From NCBI GenBank assembly GCA_041397845.1, contig JAWKVW010000004.1, positions 62,001 to 126,000 of the forward strand: a stretch of 64,000 nucleotides of DNA, written 5' to 3'. The notes below the pieces were generated by a model. The model did no database searches, had not been told where the DNA came from, and was given only the letters and a program-made list of their open reading frames with translations. The stretch comes from JAKPQE01 sp041397845. GTDB taxonomy: Bacteria > Pseudomonadota > Alphaproteobacteria > Rhizobiales > JAKPQE01. Shown here one piece after another: positions 32,793-41,308 of this stretch. The translations under genes were made by a program, and so were the position numbers. Position 1 is the first letter of the stretch. Every line of letters starts with the position of its first letter.

Positions 32793-33708
32793 GGCGGCGC
32801 CCCTTGTCGTGCCCTTGGTCGTGGTGCCCGTGATCGTCGTGACTGTGGTCATGATGGCCGTGATCATGGCCGCAACAGCCTGCATCGGCCGTTGCCGCGT
32901 CGATTGCCGCGGCGGTCGAGGCAGCCGGGACGACACGGCCACCGGTCAGATGGGCGTGGTCGTGATGATGGCGGTAGACGGCGAGCGCGGCAGCGCCGCG
33001 ATTGCCGAACAGGGCCCGGTATTCCTCGCTCTCGGCCACCGACTGCGGCGTACCGTGGCAGCAGACATGGCCATTGAGGCACAGGACATGGTCGGTGGCG
33101 GCCATGACGATGTGAAGGTCATGGGAGATGAGCAGGATGCCGCAATCGAGCCGGTCGCGGATCGCGCCGATGAGCTGGTAGAGCGCGATCTCGCCAGTGA
33201 AATCGACGCCCTGCAGCGGCTCGTCGAGGACGAGGAGATCGGGCTTCCTGAGGATGGCGCGGGCCAGAAGCGCGCGCTGGAACTCGCCGCCGGAGAGGCG
33301 CTGCACCGGCGCATCAGCGAGATGAGCGATGCCGACTTCGGCGAGCGCCGCCTCGATGTCGGCGGGAGCGTGCCTGCCGGTCAGCGTCATCAGCCGGCGG
33401 ACGTCGAGCGGCAGGCTCCAGTCGATGGTCAGGCGCTGCGGCACATAGCCGATGACGAGGCCATCGACGCGGCGCACCCTGCCCTCGTCGATCGCGTGAA
33501 TGCCAAGGACTGCCTTTGCCGTCGTCGTCTTGCCGGAGCCGTTCGGACCGATAAGAGTGAGAATTTCGCCGCGCCGGATGTCGAAGTCGACACCGCGCAC
33601 CAGCCAGCGACCGTCACGGCGAACGCCGACATTTTCGGCGGCAACCAGCACCTCGCGGCCCCCGGCGCGCGCTGTACGGCCCCCACTCCCGGCTGCCTCG
33701 TCCCGCAT
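32785..33708 (-). CDS. znuC: zinc ABC transporter, ATP-binding subunit with His-rich tail
   Basis: 307-residue ATPase: Walker A GPNGSGKTTTAKA, signature RLSGGEFQRALLARAI, Walker B DLLVLDEPLQGVD, switch ISHDLH. After the ~240-residue ATPase core comes an unusually long tail with YRHHHDHAH and a final stretch (DAGCCGHDHGHHDHSHDDHG and on) of more than a dozen His plus a CC pair, which could bind zinc and gate transport or buffer the metal. First gene of znuC-znuB-zur. Confidence 0.93.
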   Translation of the reverse strand: MRDEAAGSGGRTARAGGREVLVAAENVGVRRDGRWLVRGVDFDIRRGEILTLIGPNGSGKTTTAKAVLGIHAIDEGRVRRVDGLVIGYVPQRLTIDWSLPLDVRRLMTLTGRHAPADIEAALAEVGIAHLADAPVQRLSGGEFQRALLARAILRKPDLLVLDEPLQGVDFTGEIALYQLIGAIRDRLDCGILLISHDLHIVMAATDHVLCLNGHVCCHGTPQSVAESEEYRALFGNRGAAALAVYRHHHDHAHLTGGRVVPAASTAAAIDAATADAGCCGHDHGHHDHSHDDHGHHDQGHDKGRRHD

Positions 33709-33733
33709 GCGCTTGCTGCGCCTCCGTGTTTAC

Positions 33734-33771
33734 GTTATATCATAACGCTTCATATGTTATATCGTTACATA
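33734..33771. promoter_or_regulatory. two Zur boxes between znuC and znuA
   Basis: Box 1, GTTATATCATAAC (33734-33746), is a perfect GTTAT/ATAAC palindrome. Box 2 spans TATGTTATATCGTTACATA (33753-33771), imperfect. Both sit in a short AT-rich island between the divergent znuC and znuA starts, where Zur would block both promoters. They fit alphaproteobacterial Zur sites with a central GTTAT-n-ATAAC core. Confidence 0.8.
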
Positions 33772-33794
33772 GCATGTTCGGCAGGAGTCGGGAA

Positions 33795-34922
33795 ATGCGC
33801 AGAGAGATCACCGTCAGACATTTTTTCCGGCCAGACGAATGGCGCCGGGGCGGCATGGATGGCGAGGCACAGGCCGTGCGGCCGGGCGGACAGCGACGCT
33901 CGACGCTTGCCGACTGCATCGGCAACGCCGCTCCCGTTGCACGACTGAGGCGCATGCTTGCGGCCGGGGCGATCGTTGCTTGCAGCCTTGCGCCGATGCC
34001 GGCGCTGGCCTTCGATGCCGGCGAGGTGGTCGTCTCGATCAAGCCGCTCCACTCGCTCGTTGCCGCGGTCATGGACGGCGTCGGGATGCCGGCGCTGATC
34101 GTCAAGGGCGGCGGCTCGCCGCATTCCTACAGCCTTCGCCCTTCCGAGGCCCGGGCGCTTGACGGCGCGAAGGTGGTCTTTCTCGTCTCGCCGGAAACGC
34201 TGGAGACCTTTCTTGCCGGACCGCTCGCGGCGCTGGCAAGCGGCGCCGAGGTGGTCGAGCTTGGTGAAGCCGACGGCGTGATGCATCTCGCACCGCGCGA
34301 GAGCGACAGTTTCGAGGCGCATGATCATGCCGGCGAGGCGGAAGGCATGGCCAAGGGTGCCGCCACTGCCGCGGGCGACGATCATGAGGGCCACGCGCAC
34401 GGCGCCGTCGACCCGCATCTCTGGCTCGATCCGGCGAACGGCAGGGCGATGGTGCCGGCAATCGTCGTGGCGCTGTCGCGCGCCGACCCGGACCATGCGG
34501 CCCTCTATGCAGCAAACGGCGACAAGCTCGCCGCCCGCATCGCCGACGCGACGGTCCGCATCGAGGCGAAGATCGCCCCGGTGCGCGGCCGGCCGTTCAT
34601 CGTCTTTCACGATGCCTACCAGTATTTCGAGAAGCGCTTCGGCCTTGCCGCCGCCGGTGCCGTGACGCTCAACCCGCAGGCGCAGCCCGGTGCACGCGGC
34701 ATCGCCCACATCCGCGAGCGCATCGCCGAGACGGGCGCGGTCTGCGTCTTTTCCGAGCCGCAGTTCGAGCCGCGCATCGTCACCGTGGTGACCGAGGGCA
34801 CCGGGGCCAGAAGCGGCATGCTCGACCCGATCGGCGCCGATCTCGCCGACGGGCCGGAGCTCTATTTCAAACTCCTTGAACGGAACGCCGACGCGCTCGT
34901 CGGCTGTCTTTCCGGTCGCTGA
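33795..34922 (+). CDS. znuA: zinc ABC transporter, periplasmic binding protein
   Basis: 375 aa as annotated. Zinc ligands are visible: VVSIKPLHSLVAAVM (His), the His/Asp-rich loop EAHDHAGEAEG...DDHEGHAHGAVDPHLWLDP typical of ZnuA, FIVFHDAYQYFEKRF (His) and a late acidic ligand region (MLDPIGAD). AGGAG precedes ATG 33795, but the signal peptide (RMLAAGAIVACSLAPMPALAF) begins ~50 residues later; initiation at ATG 33855 or 33954 would give a normal leader. The start is therefore uncertain. Terminator follows. Confidence 0.9.
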   Translation: MRREITVRHFFRPDEWRRGGMDGEAQAVRPGGQRRSTLADCIGNAAPVARLRRMLAAGAIVACSLAPMPALAFDAGEVVVSIKPLHSLVAAVMDGVGMPALIVKGGGSPHSYSLRPSEARALDGAKVVFLVSPETLETFLAGPLAALASGAEVVELGEADGVMHLAPRESDSFEAHDHAGEAEGMAKGAATAAGDDHEGHAHGAVDPHLWLDPANGRAMVPAIVVALSRADPDHAALYAANGDKLAARIADATVRIEAKIAPVRGRPFIVFHDAYQYFEKRFGLAAAGAVTLNPQAQPGARGIAHIRERIAETGAVCVFSEPQFEPRIVTVVTEGTGARSGMLDPIGADLADGPELYFKLLERNADALVGCLSGR

Positions 34923-34945
34923 GCGGGATTGCCGAAGACAGGGGT

Positions 34946-34984
34946 GGGGGCGTGCCGGCGGTCCGGCAACGCCCCCATTTTGTT
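34946..34984 (+). terminator. rho-independent terminator of znuA
   Basis: Long stem: GGGGGCGTGCCGG pairs with CCGGCAACGCCCCC (one bulge) around the loop CGGT, followed by ATTTTGTTATTT. Confidence 0.85.
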
Positions 34985-35026
34985 ATTTGACGCCCCATCC
35001 CTTTCGAGCCTGCCGCAGGGCAGCGC

Positions 35027-36004
35027 TCAATACATGACCGTTACGACGATGGTGTCCGAATAGGTGCCCGGCGCCGGCGACTTTTGCGGCGGCACACGGC
35101 CGTAGACGGTGAACTGCTGGGACGTGCCGGTGCCGATGCCGGCCTGCACCGAGCCGCGATTGCCATCGCCCCAGGGCACGGTGCGGGCGGAATTGGTGTA
35201 GAGCCCGTAGCTGACGCGATTGATGCCGGAGCTCATCGAGCGGCGAGCCGGGTCGGTGGCGCCGCTCTGGCCGTTGTCGAGCAGGATGGCGTAAAAGGTG
35301 CCCGACGTGCACGAAACATAGAGCGCGTTGGTCGAATCGATATTGCGGCTGAGCATGCCGACCGAGCCGAAATCGAGGGCGGTCGCGTTGACCGTGCAGC
35401 GTGGCGCGACGGTCGCGTCGACGCGCATGAAGCCCGCCGTCGAACCGACCGCCTCGGTGCCCGAGCAGCCGCCGGTGCCGCCGGCGGTGAAGCGGGCGAG
35501 CAGGTCTGCACCGAAGAACATCGAGGAATAGCGACCCGACAAGGCATTGCCCTGCCCGGCGGCAACGGCGGCCCAGAACACCGTCGTCGACGAGCCGGAA
35601 CCATTGGCGTCGAGCGGGACCGACATCTCGATCGGATCGCCAGTACCGGCCGAACCGTAGGACGACGCCCAGCGCGAGGTGCGCGCGGCGTCGCGGTAGA
35701 TGTCAAAGGCGAGCTTGCTGGAGTTGTTGAGGAGGTAGCGGGTCGAGCCGTCGGAGGCCATGCCGCCGATGCCGGCGCCGAGATCGACGCAGACATCAAC
35801 GGTCGCGCCGGCATCGCCCGAGCAGCTCGCGGTCACGGCACCGGTGGTGACGACGGGCTGGCCGAGCGTCGTGTCGACCATGCCGAAATCGAGTGAGGTC
35901 GCGGTGATGTAGCAGGACGTCTCGGCGCTTGCGGGATCGGTGCCGGCCAGCAGCCAGCCGGAGAGGACAAGAACAAGGGCAAACAGTCGCGGCAGAATGG
36001 TCAT
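35027..36004 (-). CDS. spore coat U domain protein, tandem (Csu-type pilus tip)
   Basis: 325-residue exported protein with signal peptide (MTILPRLFALVLVLSGWLLA) and two consecutive spore coat U/SCPU domains: residues ~30-185 (SCYITATSLDFGMVDTT...) and ~200-325 (RCTVNATALDFGSVGML...), the second ending GTYSDTIVVTVMY, the donor-strand type C-terminus. Two-domain SCPU subunits at the end of such operons are tip adhesins (CsuE in Acinetobacter). The start overlaps the usher stop by four bases. Confidence 0.85.
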   Translation of the reverse strand: MTILPRLFALVLVLSGWLLAGTDPASAETSCYITATSLDFGMVDTTLGQPVVTTGAVTASCSGDAGATVDVCVDLGAGIGGMASDGSTRYLLNNSSKLAFDIYRDAARTSRWASSYGSAGTGDPIEMSVPLDANGSGSSTTVFWAAVAAGQGNALSGRYSSMFFGADLLARFTAGGTGGCSGTEAVGSTAGFMRVDATVAPRCTVNATALDFGSVGMLSRNIDSTNALYVSCTSGTFYAILLDNGQSGATDPARRSMSSGINRVSYGLYTNSARTVPWGDGNRGSVQAGIGTGTSQQFTVYGRVPPQKSPAPGTYSDTIVVTVMY

Positions 36005-38457
36005 TGGCAGACAACCCCCTCGATGAAGGTCTGGCCGGTGGCGTCGGGGGAATAGTCGAACGTCGCCGTGCACTCGGACTCCAGAAGATCGATGGTGACG
36101 GAATTCGTCGGCTCGAGGCCGTCGATATAGGCCTCGCCGCCATAGCCGATGGTGAAGCGCTGGGCGGTTGCGGCGAGCCGCCCCTCGAGACCGACGTCGA
36201 GCGGCTTGCCGGCGGCATCGACGAAGGTAATGACGGCGGCGGCCGGTGCCGCCTCGACGTCGAAATCGACATGAACGCCGGAATCGGCGCGCGGCACGAC
36301 GACGGCCCGGGTCTTGGCGATATTGGCACCGACCGGAAGGGTGGTCGCGTCAATCGAGATCGCGTTGTTTTCGTAGGGCACGAGATCGGGCACGAGCAGG
36401 CGGCCGGTGGCGCCGGTGGTGCCGACGAGCCGGTTCTGGTGGAAGACGCCGACGCCGGGGGCGCCGACCTTGACGACGGCAAAGGCGCTGTCGACGCGAT
36501 TGCCGAAGAACACGCCGGCCTGGGACACGACAACCGAACCTTCGGCCTCGGCCTCGGCGCGGAAGGAACTGCCGGACTGGTCGATCGAGCCCTGGACGCG
36601 GCCGAATCGGCTGCGGTAGGCGACCTGCGCCTTGCGGTTCCCCTCCTCGCCGTCCTCGCTGTCGCGCACGCGCCAGCCATAGTCGCCGGGCAGGCGGCCG
36701 AGCGGCCGGGCGGCCTCGAAGGTCGCCTGGCTGCGGCCGGCATTGTGCGACAGGCCGATCGAGCTGCGGGCAAAGGAGCCGAGCGGCAGCGAGACGCCGG
36801 CGAAGATGCTGAAGCTCTGCCGGTCGACGAGGTCCATGTAGCCGTTGACCGAAACGCTGGCGCGCTCGCCAACGAGCTTGGTGACCGAGCCGGTGATGAT
36901 GTGGCTGTGGCTGCCGGTCGAGGATTCCATATGGATGTAGCCGAGCGCGGCGCTGGTGCGGGCAAAGGGCAGCGGCGCGGAAATGCTGAGCCGGTCGACG
37001 GCGCGAGGCAGCCGGGTGGTCGCATAGCGGTCGCTGCCGTCGATGGTGTCGGGCAGGGAAATATCGAGGGTGCGCAGCTCGAAGGCATTGCCGTCGATGC
37101 CGCGCCTGGCCGGGCGGGCGGTGACCGAGGCGACATCCTCGAACTTGCCGAAAGTGCGGTCGCTGCTGGCCTGGATGGCGATGTTGGCAATCTCGGTCTC
37201 GAAGGCGGCGTGGACCATGGCGCCGGTATTGCCCTTGTAATGGCTGAAGCGGCCGGCGAGCGAGAGAAGACCAAGGCGGCCGGCGGTGGTGACGATGCCG
37301 ATGCCGGCGCCATAAAGGCCGGGCGCGAATTCGGCCTCGCCCTCGATCGTCAGCGTGTCGAGAAGGCCGTAGCGGACGGCGCCGATGCCAACCGGCACGA
37401 GAGCGTAGGCGTCGCCGTCGGAGCCATAGGAAAGGCGCGGCAGGCCAAGCTGCACGGAGAAATCGAGGAGCCCCTTCTTGACCAGCTCGGGCGCTACATA
37501 GAACGGCAGCTCCTTCTCGACCATGCGGCCGGTCGCATCCTGAATGACGACGCGGGCATTGCCGGCGCCGGTGAGGCCGGGGATGTTCTGGATGACGTAA
37601 GGGCCGACCGGCAGTTCCCTGGAGAAGGTTCGCACATTGCCGACGAAAATATCGACCGTCGTCGGGACGGCGGCAGTGCCACTGACGGACGGCAGCGGCA
37701 CGGTGACGAGATCCGGCTTCAGGGCGAAATCGCGGGCGATCTGCAAACCGCCGATGCGCACGGCGCGGGTCCAGGCGAGACTGCCGGAGACGACGTCGCC
37801 GGCGCGGAAGACGACGGCGCTTTCCGGACGCGGATGAACGAGCGTCGTATCGAGACGGCGCAGGCTGAAATCCTTGCCGCCGGAGTAGGTCGCCAGGGCT
37901 GACTGGTGAAACTGGCCAAACGGCGAGTAAAGCGCGCTCTCGATCTGCGCCGACGTCGTCTCGAAGCTGACATTGCGGGCGACGTTGCCGAGATCCTCGA
38001 GTTCGTAGCTGCCGGTCGCGCCATAAAGCAGATAGTTGACGCGCAGGCCGTAGTCGGACCTGGCCTTGTCCGGACGGTCGCTGGTGCCGCGCGCGTCGAA
38101 GGAATTGGTGGTGCGCCGGTCGACCTCAATCGCGATGTCGAGGCGCTGGCGCGGTTCGTCATAGCTGAAGGCGAGACCGCTGAGATTGTCGAGCATGACG
38201 AGATCGTCCGCGGTCCCCTCCCCGCCCGGCTCGATGCCGAGGCCGGTCAGGTCCTCGCGGCGGGCCGCCAGGCGGCCATCCGAATAAAGCTGGAAGGACC
38301 CGATCATCTGCGTGCTCTCGCCATTCAGAAAGACTTCGAGAAGCAGAGGCAGGCTTTCGGTATCCGGCGTCTCGGTTGCAAACGCGTAGCTGAAGTTGCC
38401 AATGCAAGTCATTGCCAACAACAAACTCCGCAGCGACCGAGGTAAGTGAACTTGCAT
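36001..38457 (-). CDS. fimbrial outer membrane usher protein
   Basis: 818-residue usher: signal peptide (SLRSLLLAMTCIGNFSYAFA), N-terminal chaperone-binding domain (LLEVFLNGESTQMIGSFQLY), 24-strand barrel region with the plug domain (VDIFVGNVRTFSRELPVGPY, ARVVIQDATGRMVEKELPFY) and a C-terminal part ending in EGVVCQ. It is shorter than classical FimD (~860), matching the archaic CsuD type. MQVHLPRS is selected as start on the basis of the signal peptide. Secretes and assembles SCPU subunits across the outer membrane. Confidence 0.9.
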   Translation of the reverse strand: MQVHLPRSLRSLLLAMTCIGNFSYAFATETPDTESLPLLLEVFLNGESTQMIGSFQLYSDGRLAARREDLTGLGIEPGGEGTADDLVMLDNLSGLAFSYDEPRQRLDIAIEVDRRTTNSFDARGTSDRPDKARSDYGLRVNYLLYGATGSYELEDLGNVARNVSFETTSAQIESALYSPFGQFHQSALATYSGGKDFSLRRLDTTLVHPRPESAVVFRAGDVVSGSLAWTRAVRIGGLQIARDFALKPDLVTVPLPSVSGTAAVPTTVDIFVGNVRTFSRELPVGPYVIQNIPGLTGAGNARVVIQDATGRMVEKELPFYVAPELVKKGLLDFSVQLGLPRLSYGSDGDAYALVPVGIGAVRYGLLDTLTIEGEAEFAPGLYGAGIGIVTTAGRLGLLSLAGRFSHYKGNTGAMVHAAFETEIANIAIQASSDRTFGKFEDVASVTARPARRGIDGNAFELRTLDISLPDTIDGSDRYATTRLPRAVDRLSISAPLPFARTSAALGYIHMESSTGSHSHIITGSVTKLVGERASVSVNGYMDLVDRQSFSIFAGVSLPLGSFARSSIGLSHNAGRSQATFEAARPLGRLPGDYGWRVRDSEDGEEGNRKAQVAYRSRFGRVQGSIDQSGSSFRAEAEAEGSVVVSQAGVFFGNRVDSAFAVVKVGAPGVGVFHQNRLVGTTGATGRLLVPDLVPYENNAISIDATTLPVGANIAKTRAVVVPRADSGVHVDFDVEAAPAAAVITFVDAAGKPLDVGLEGRLAATAQRFTIGYGGEAYIDGLEPTNSVTIDLLESECTATFDYSPDATGQTFIEGVVCQ

Positions 38458-38651
38458 TTGCGGAACTTCCCGCTGGCATTTCTTTTCTGGCCGATTTTTC
38501 GCGAGCGCGCCGGGCGGGCGCCCCCACCGAAGCGGGAGCGACCGACCGGACGCCACACGAGTGGCCGTGCGCTTTGTTGTTTTTGGAAGTTCGCGGCTTT
38601 CTGCCGCTTATCCTTTGTCGACGCGACAAGGGCCGCGTCGCATGACCGCGA

Positions 38652-39362
38652 TTACTTGGCGGTCGCTTCGATCGGGCCGGAGTCGGAATCCGCTGCCACC
38701 CGGACGGAGCCGCCGAAGCCCTTCGGGGCCGGACGCGACCACGTCATCGTGGAACCAGCCAGCGAATAGCCGACGAGCCCATTGCCGAAGTTCACCTGAT
38801 GGCGACCATCGGAGACGTTCATGTTGGCGAAACGCATCCTGCGCCCACCAGCATTCTTTGCACTGACGAGAAGCTGGCCACCACGGACCTCGGTCGACCA
38901 CGCGATTTTCGGCCGGTCCCCATCGGCCGGCGCGAAGAAGACGGGGATCGAATGGCGCAGCACAACAACCACGGCACCGTTCTTTGCCCGGCCCGGATCG
39001 GGAAGCTCGTCGACGACGAGGCGATAGGCCTCCTCGCCGGATGCAGGCTTCTTCGAAAGCCGGACGACCCGGACGGTGTAGTCGGAGCGCGAGTTCAGCT
39101 TGACGATCGGCGGCGAGGCCACCACGTCGCGCGTCGGCTCGAGCTTTTCGACACCGTTCTCCTGGGTCCAGCGGAACACACGCACCTGGGCATCGATCGG
39201 GCGAAGGCCCTCGTTGCGCAGGGTGATGGTTCCGGTGGCGCCGGGCGCGGGGATGTCCACGATGACAGGAGCCACCTGGAGCGAGGCCGCCGCGGCCGGC
39301 TGGGATGTCGCCGCCATGAGGGCGAACGACAGGGCGGCAAGGCAGGAACGGGTAACGGTCAT
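38652..39362 (-). CDS. fimbrial periplasmic chaperone (PapD/CsuC type)
   Basis: 236-residue periplasmic chaperone with signal peptide (TRSCLAALSFALMAATSQPAAA). The first Ig domain carries ASLQVAPVIVDIPAPGATGTI and the conserved TVRVVRLSKKPASGEEAYRL, whose basic residues anchor subunit C-termini; the second domain follows HSIPVFFAP. Protects SCPU pilin by donor-strand complementation before handing it to the usher downstream. Confidence 0.9.
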   Translation of the reverse strand: MTVTRSCLAALSFALMAATSQPAAAASLQVAPVIVDIPAPGATGTITLRNEGLRPIDAQVRVFRWTQENGVEKLEPTRDVVASPPIVKLNSRSDYTVRVVRLSKKPASGEEAYRLVVDELPDPGRAKNGAVVVVLRHSIPVFFAPADGDRPKIAWSTEVRGGQLLVSAKNAGGRRMRFANMNVSDGRHQVNFGNGLVGYSLAGSTMTWSRPAPKGFGGSVRVAADSDSGPIEATAK

Positions 39363-39407
39363 TGGTCTTTCCGACGTCTTTCCGATTTCAGGTCGCCGCA
39401 AGGGCGA

Positions 39408-39902
39408 TCAGTACGTGACCGAGACGGTGATCGTGTCGGTGTAGTTGCCGGCAACCACGGCACCGGCCGCGGGCGGAACCCGGCCGAAAATGGTTACCGT
39501 CTGATCGACGCCGGTGCCGGTCGCCGAGTAGGTATCGGTACCGACGGTCTCACCCCAGGCCACGCTGCGGCTCGCGTCACGATAGAGATTGTACGCGATG
39601 CTCCCGCCACGGCTGCCCGCCATCTGGCGATCAGACACCGACGAGCCGTTGGACCCCTTGTCGAGACCGATGTTGAACGGCGTACCGTTCGTGCAAGCAA
39701 CCGTGAGATTTGCCTGCGCATCGATATTCGAAGACCAGACGCCATGGTCGCCAAACTCAAGAGTTTCGGTCGACTTGATGGAGCACTCGTCAATCACACG
39801 CATATGAACATTGAACGTGCTCGTCGCCACAGTCTGGGCCACTGCGCCACCGGCGAGCAAAACGCTAGCGGTAGCAATGCCGATAATGGCTTTTGCTTTC
39901 AT
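39408..39902 (-). CDS. spore coat U domain major pilin (Csu-type)
   Basis: 164-residue subunit with signal peptide (MKAKAIIGIATASVLLAGGAVA), a single SCPU domain containing DECSIKSTETLEFGDHG and LTVACTNGTPFNIGLDKG, a disulfide-forming Cys pair, and the C-terminal GNYTDTITVSVTY strand. First gene of the pilus operon, so expected to be the most abundant shaft protein. Its upstream region (39903-40010) is AT-rich and likely carries the promoter. Confidence 0.9.
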   Translation of the reverse strand: MKAKAIIGIATASVLLAGGAVAQTVATSTFNVHMRVIDECSIKSTETLEFGDHGVWSSNIDAQANLTVACTNGTPFNIGLDKGSNGSSVSDRQMAGSRGGSIAYNLYRDASRSVAWGETVGTDTYSATGTGVDQTVTIFGRVPPAAGAVVAGNYTDTITVSVTY

Positions 39903-40148
39903 TTTTCCGTCCCCTGTGCGGATTTACTGTACTTACAGGGCGATCTTACGCGCCTGTCAGGTAAACAAGACCTTAATTTTCACGTTCTAAATGGAACGGT
40001 AGGTATAAAAGAACGGAAACCAAAAATCAGGGCAAACAAACCTTTAAACGCGGCCCAGATTTGGCCCGCCCGTTAAGGTTAACAGTTGCTGACGTGATCT
40101 TTCAGGCGAGGAATTGCGACGACTGGACCTGTCGAAAATAACAGGAGT

Positions 40149-41171
40149 TCAGCCGGATCGGCCGACGATCCGGGCAAAAATGACGTAAATGAAGGCGGAA
40201 ACGACGGCCAGGGCGACGACGAGAGAGGTAAACGGGGTCTCGTCCGAGGCGACGGCAAGACCAATGAGGCCAAAATTCAAAAAAGCAATCAGGCGGACTG
40301 TCGCAGGATGGCCAATGACGGCGGCAGCCCGCTGGTAGGCGTGCTGGCGGTGCGCCTGCCAGATGCGCTCGCCGCGCATGAGGCGGCGCATGAGCGTGTA
40401 GCTCGCATCGACGACATAGTAGAGCGGCAGGATCAGTGCCGCGGCGAGATGGCCCTCGCCAGCCAGCAGAATCAGCAGCCAGCCGATAAGAAAGCCGAGC
40501 GGAACCGAGCCGACGTCGCCCATGAACAGCCTTGCCGGGCTCCAGTTCCAGACGAGGAAGCCAAGGCCGGCACCGGCAAGCGCGGCACCATAGAGGCCGA
40601 GCGGCACGTCGCCGAGGCCGGACACCAGAACGACGGCAACGAGGCCAAGGCCGATCGCGGCGCTCTCGGTGCCGGTAATGCCGTCGATGCCGTCCATGAA
40701 GTTGTAGAGATTGATGAACCAGAGCCAGGCGATGCCGGCAAGAAGGCGGTCGAGCCAGAGCGGCAGGACGCCGCCGAAGGCAGGCGGCAAATCGCCGGCA
40801 ACAAGGACGATGGCGATCGCGGTGATCTGGCAGGCGAAGCGGACACCGGCGCCGAGATTGCGCAGGTCATCCGCCCAGGAAACGGCAACGAGCAGAATGA
40901 CGCCGGGCAGGACAAGGGCGGCGCGCGGCAAATCGCCGGCGAACCAGGCAGCCGCGAACAGCACCGGCAGCAGGCCGGCGAGTACGCCCCAGCCGCCGCC
41001 GCGCGGCGTCGGCACCTCGTGATGGCTGCGCTCGTTCGGCCGGTCGAGCACCTCGTGGTGCAGCAGCAGGGCAAGGACGGCGCGAGTTGCCGCCGCCGTC
41101 AGGGCGAAGGCGGCAAGGACAACGGCAGCGAGGGCGAAGAACGAATGAGACGTCATTCCGGCTGTTTCCAT
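40149..41171 (-). CDS. undecaprenyl-phosphate glycosyl-1-phosphate transferase (WecA/MraY family)
   Basis: Polytopic inner-membrane enzyme of 340 aa with ~11 helices that starts O-antigen or capsule units by moving an amino-sugar phosphate to undecaprenyl phosphate. Motifs: RPNERSHHEVPTPRGGGWG, VSWADDLRNLGAGVR (Asp pair for Mg), FMDGIDGITGTESAAIGLG and LFMGDVGSVPLGFLIGW. These match WecA/WreU/WbpL. Two ATGs are possible (41171, 41156). It is divergent from an SDR gene and an O-antigen ligase-like gene, a common lipopolysaccharide grouping. Confidence 0.9.
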   Translation of the reverse strand: METAGMTSHSFFALAAVVLAAFALTAAATRAVLALLLHHEVLDRPNERSHHEVPTPRGGGWGVLAGLLPVLFAAAWFAGDLPRAALVLPGVILLVAVSWADDLRNLGAGVRFACQITAIAIVLVAGDLPPAFGGVLPLWLDRLLAGIAWLWFINLYNFMDGIDGITGTESAAIGLGLVAVVLVSGLGDVPLGLYGAALAGAGLGFLVWNWSPARLFMGDVGSVPLGFLIGWLLILLAGEGHLAAALILPLYYVVDASYTLMRRLMRGERIWQAHRQHAYQRAAAVIGHPATVRLIAFLNFGLIGLAVASDETPFTSLVVALAVVSAFIYVIFARIVGRSG

Positions 41172-41308
41172 CAGGTTCCGGAGGGCGGTTCCTGCCTAAC
41201 GCCTCGCCCTGCCGCCTTCAAGCCCTGCAATCCGTTCGGCGGGTGGCGAAGCAGCGATCAATGTGGCATTGATGCAATCAGAAACATCGCACGGAGAGGG
41301 GCCGGCGA

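Noticed and set aside
35929..37902. A 657-codon open frame on the plus strand
   Set aside because: Antisense to the usher gene, which is complete with signal peptide and barrel motifs.
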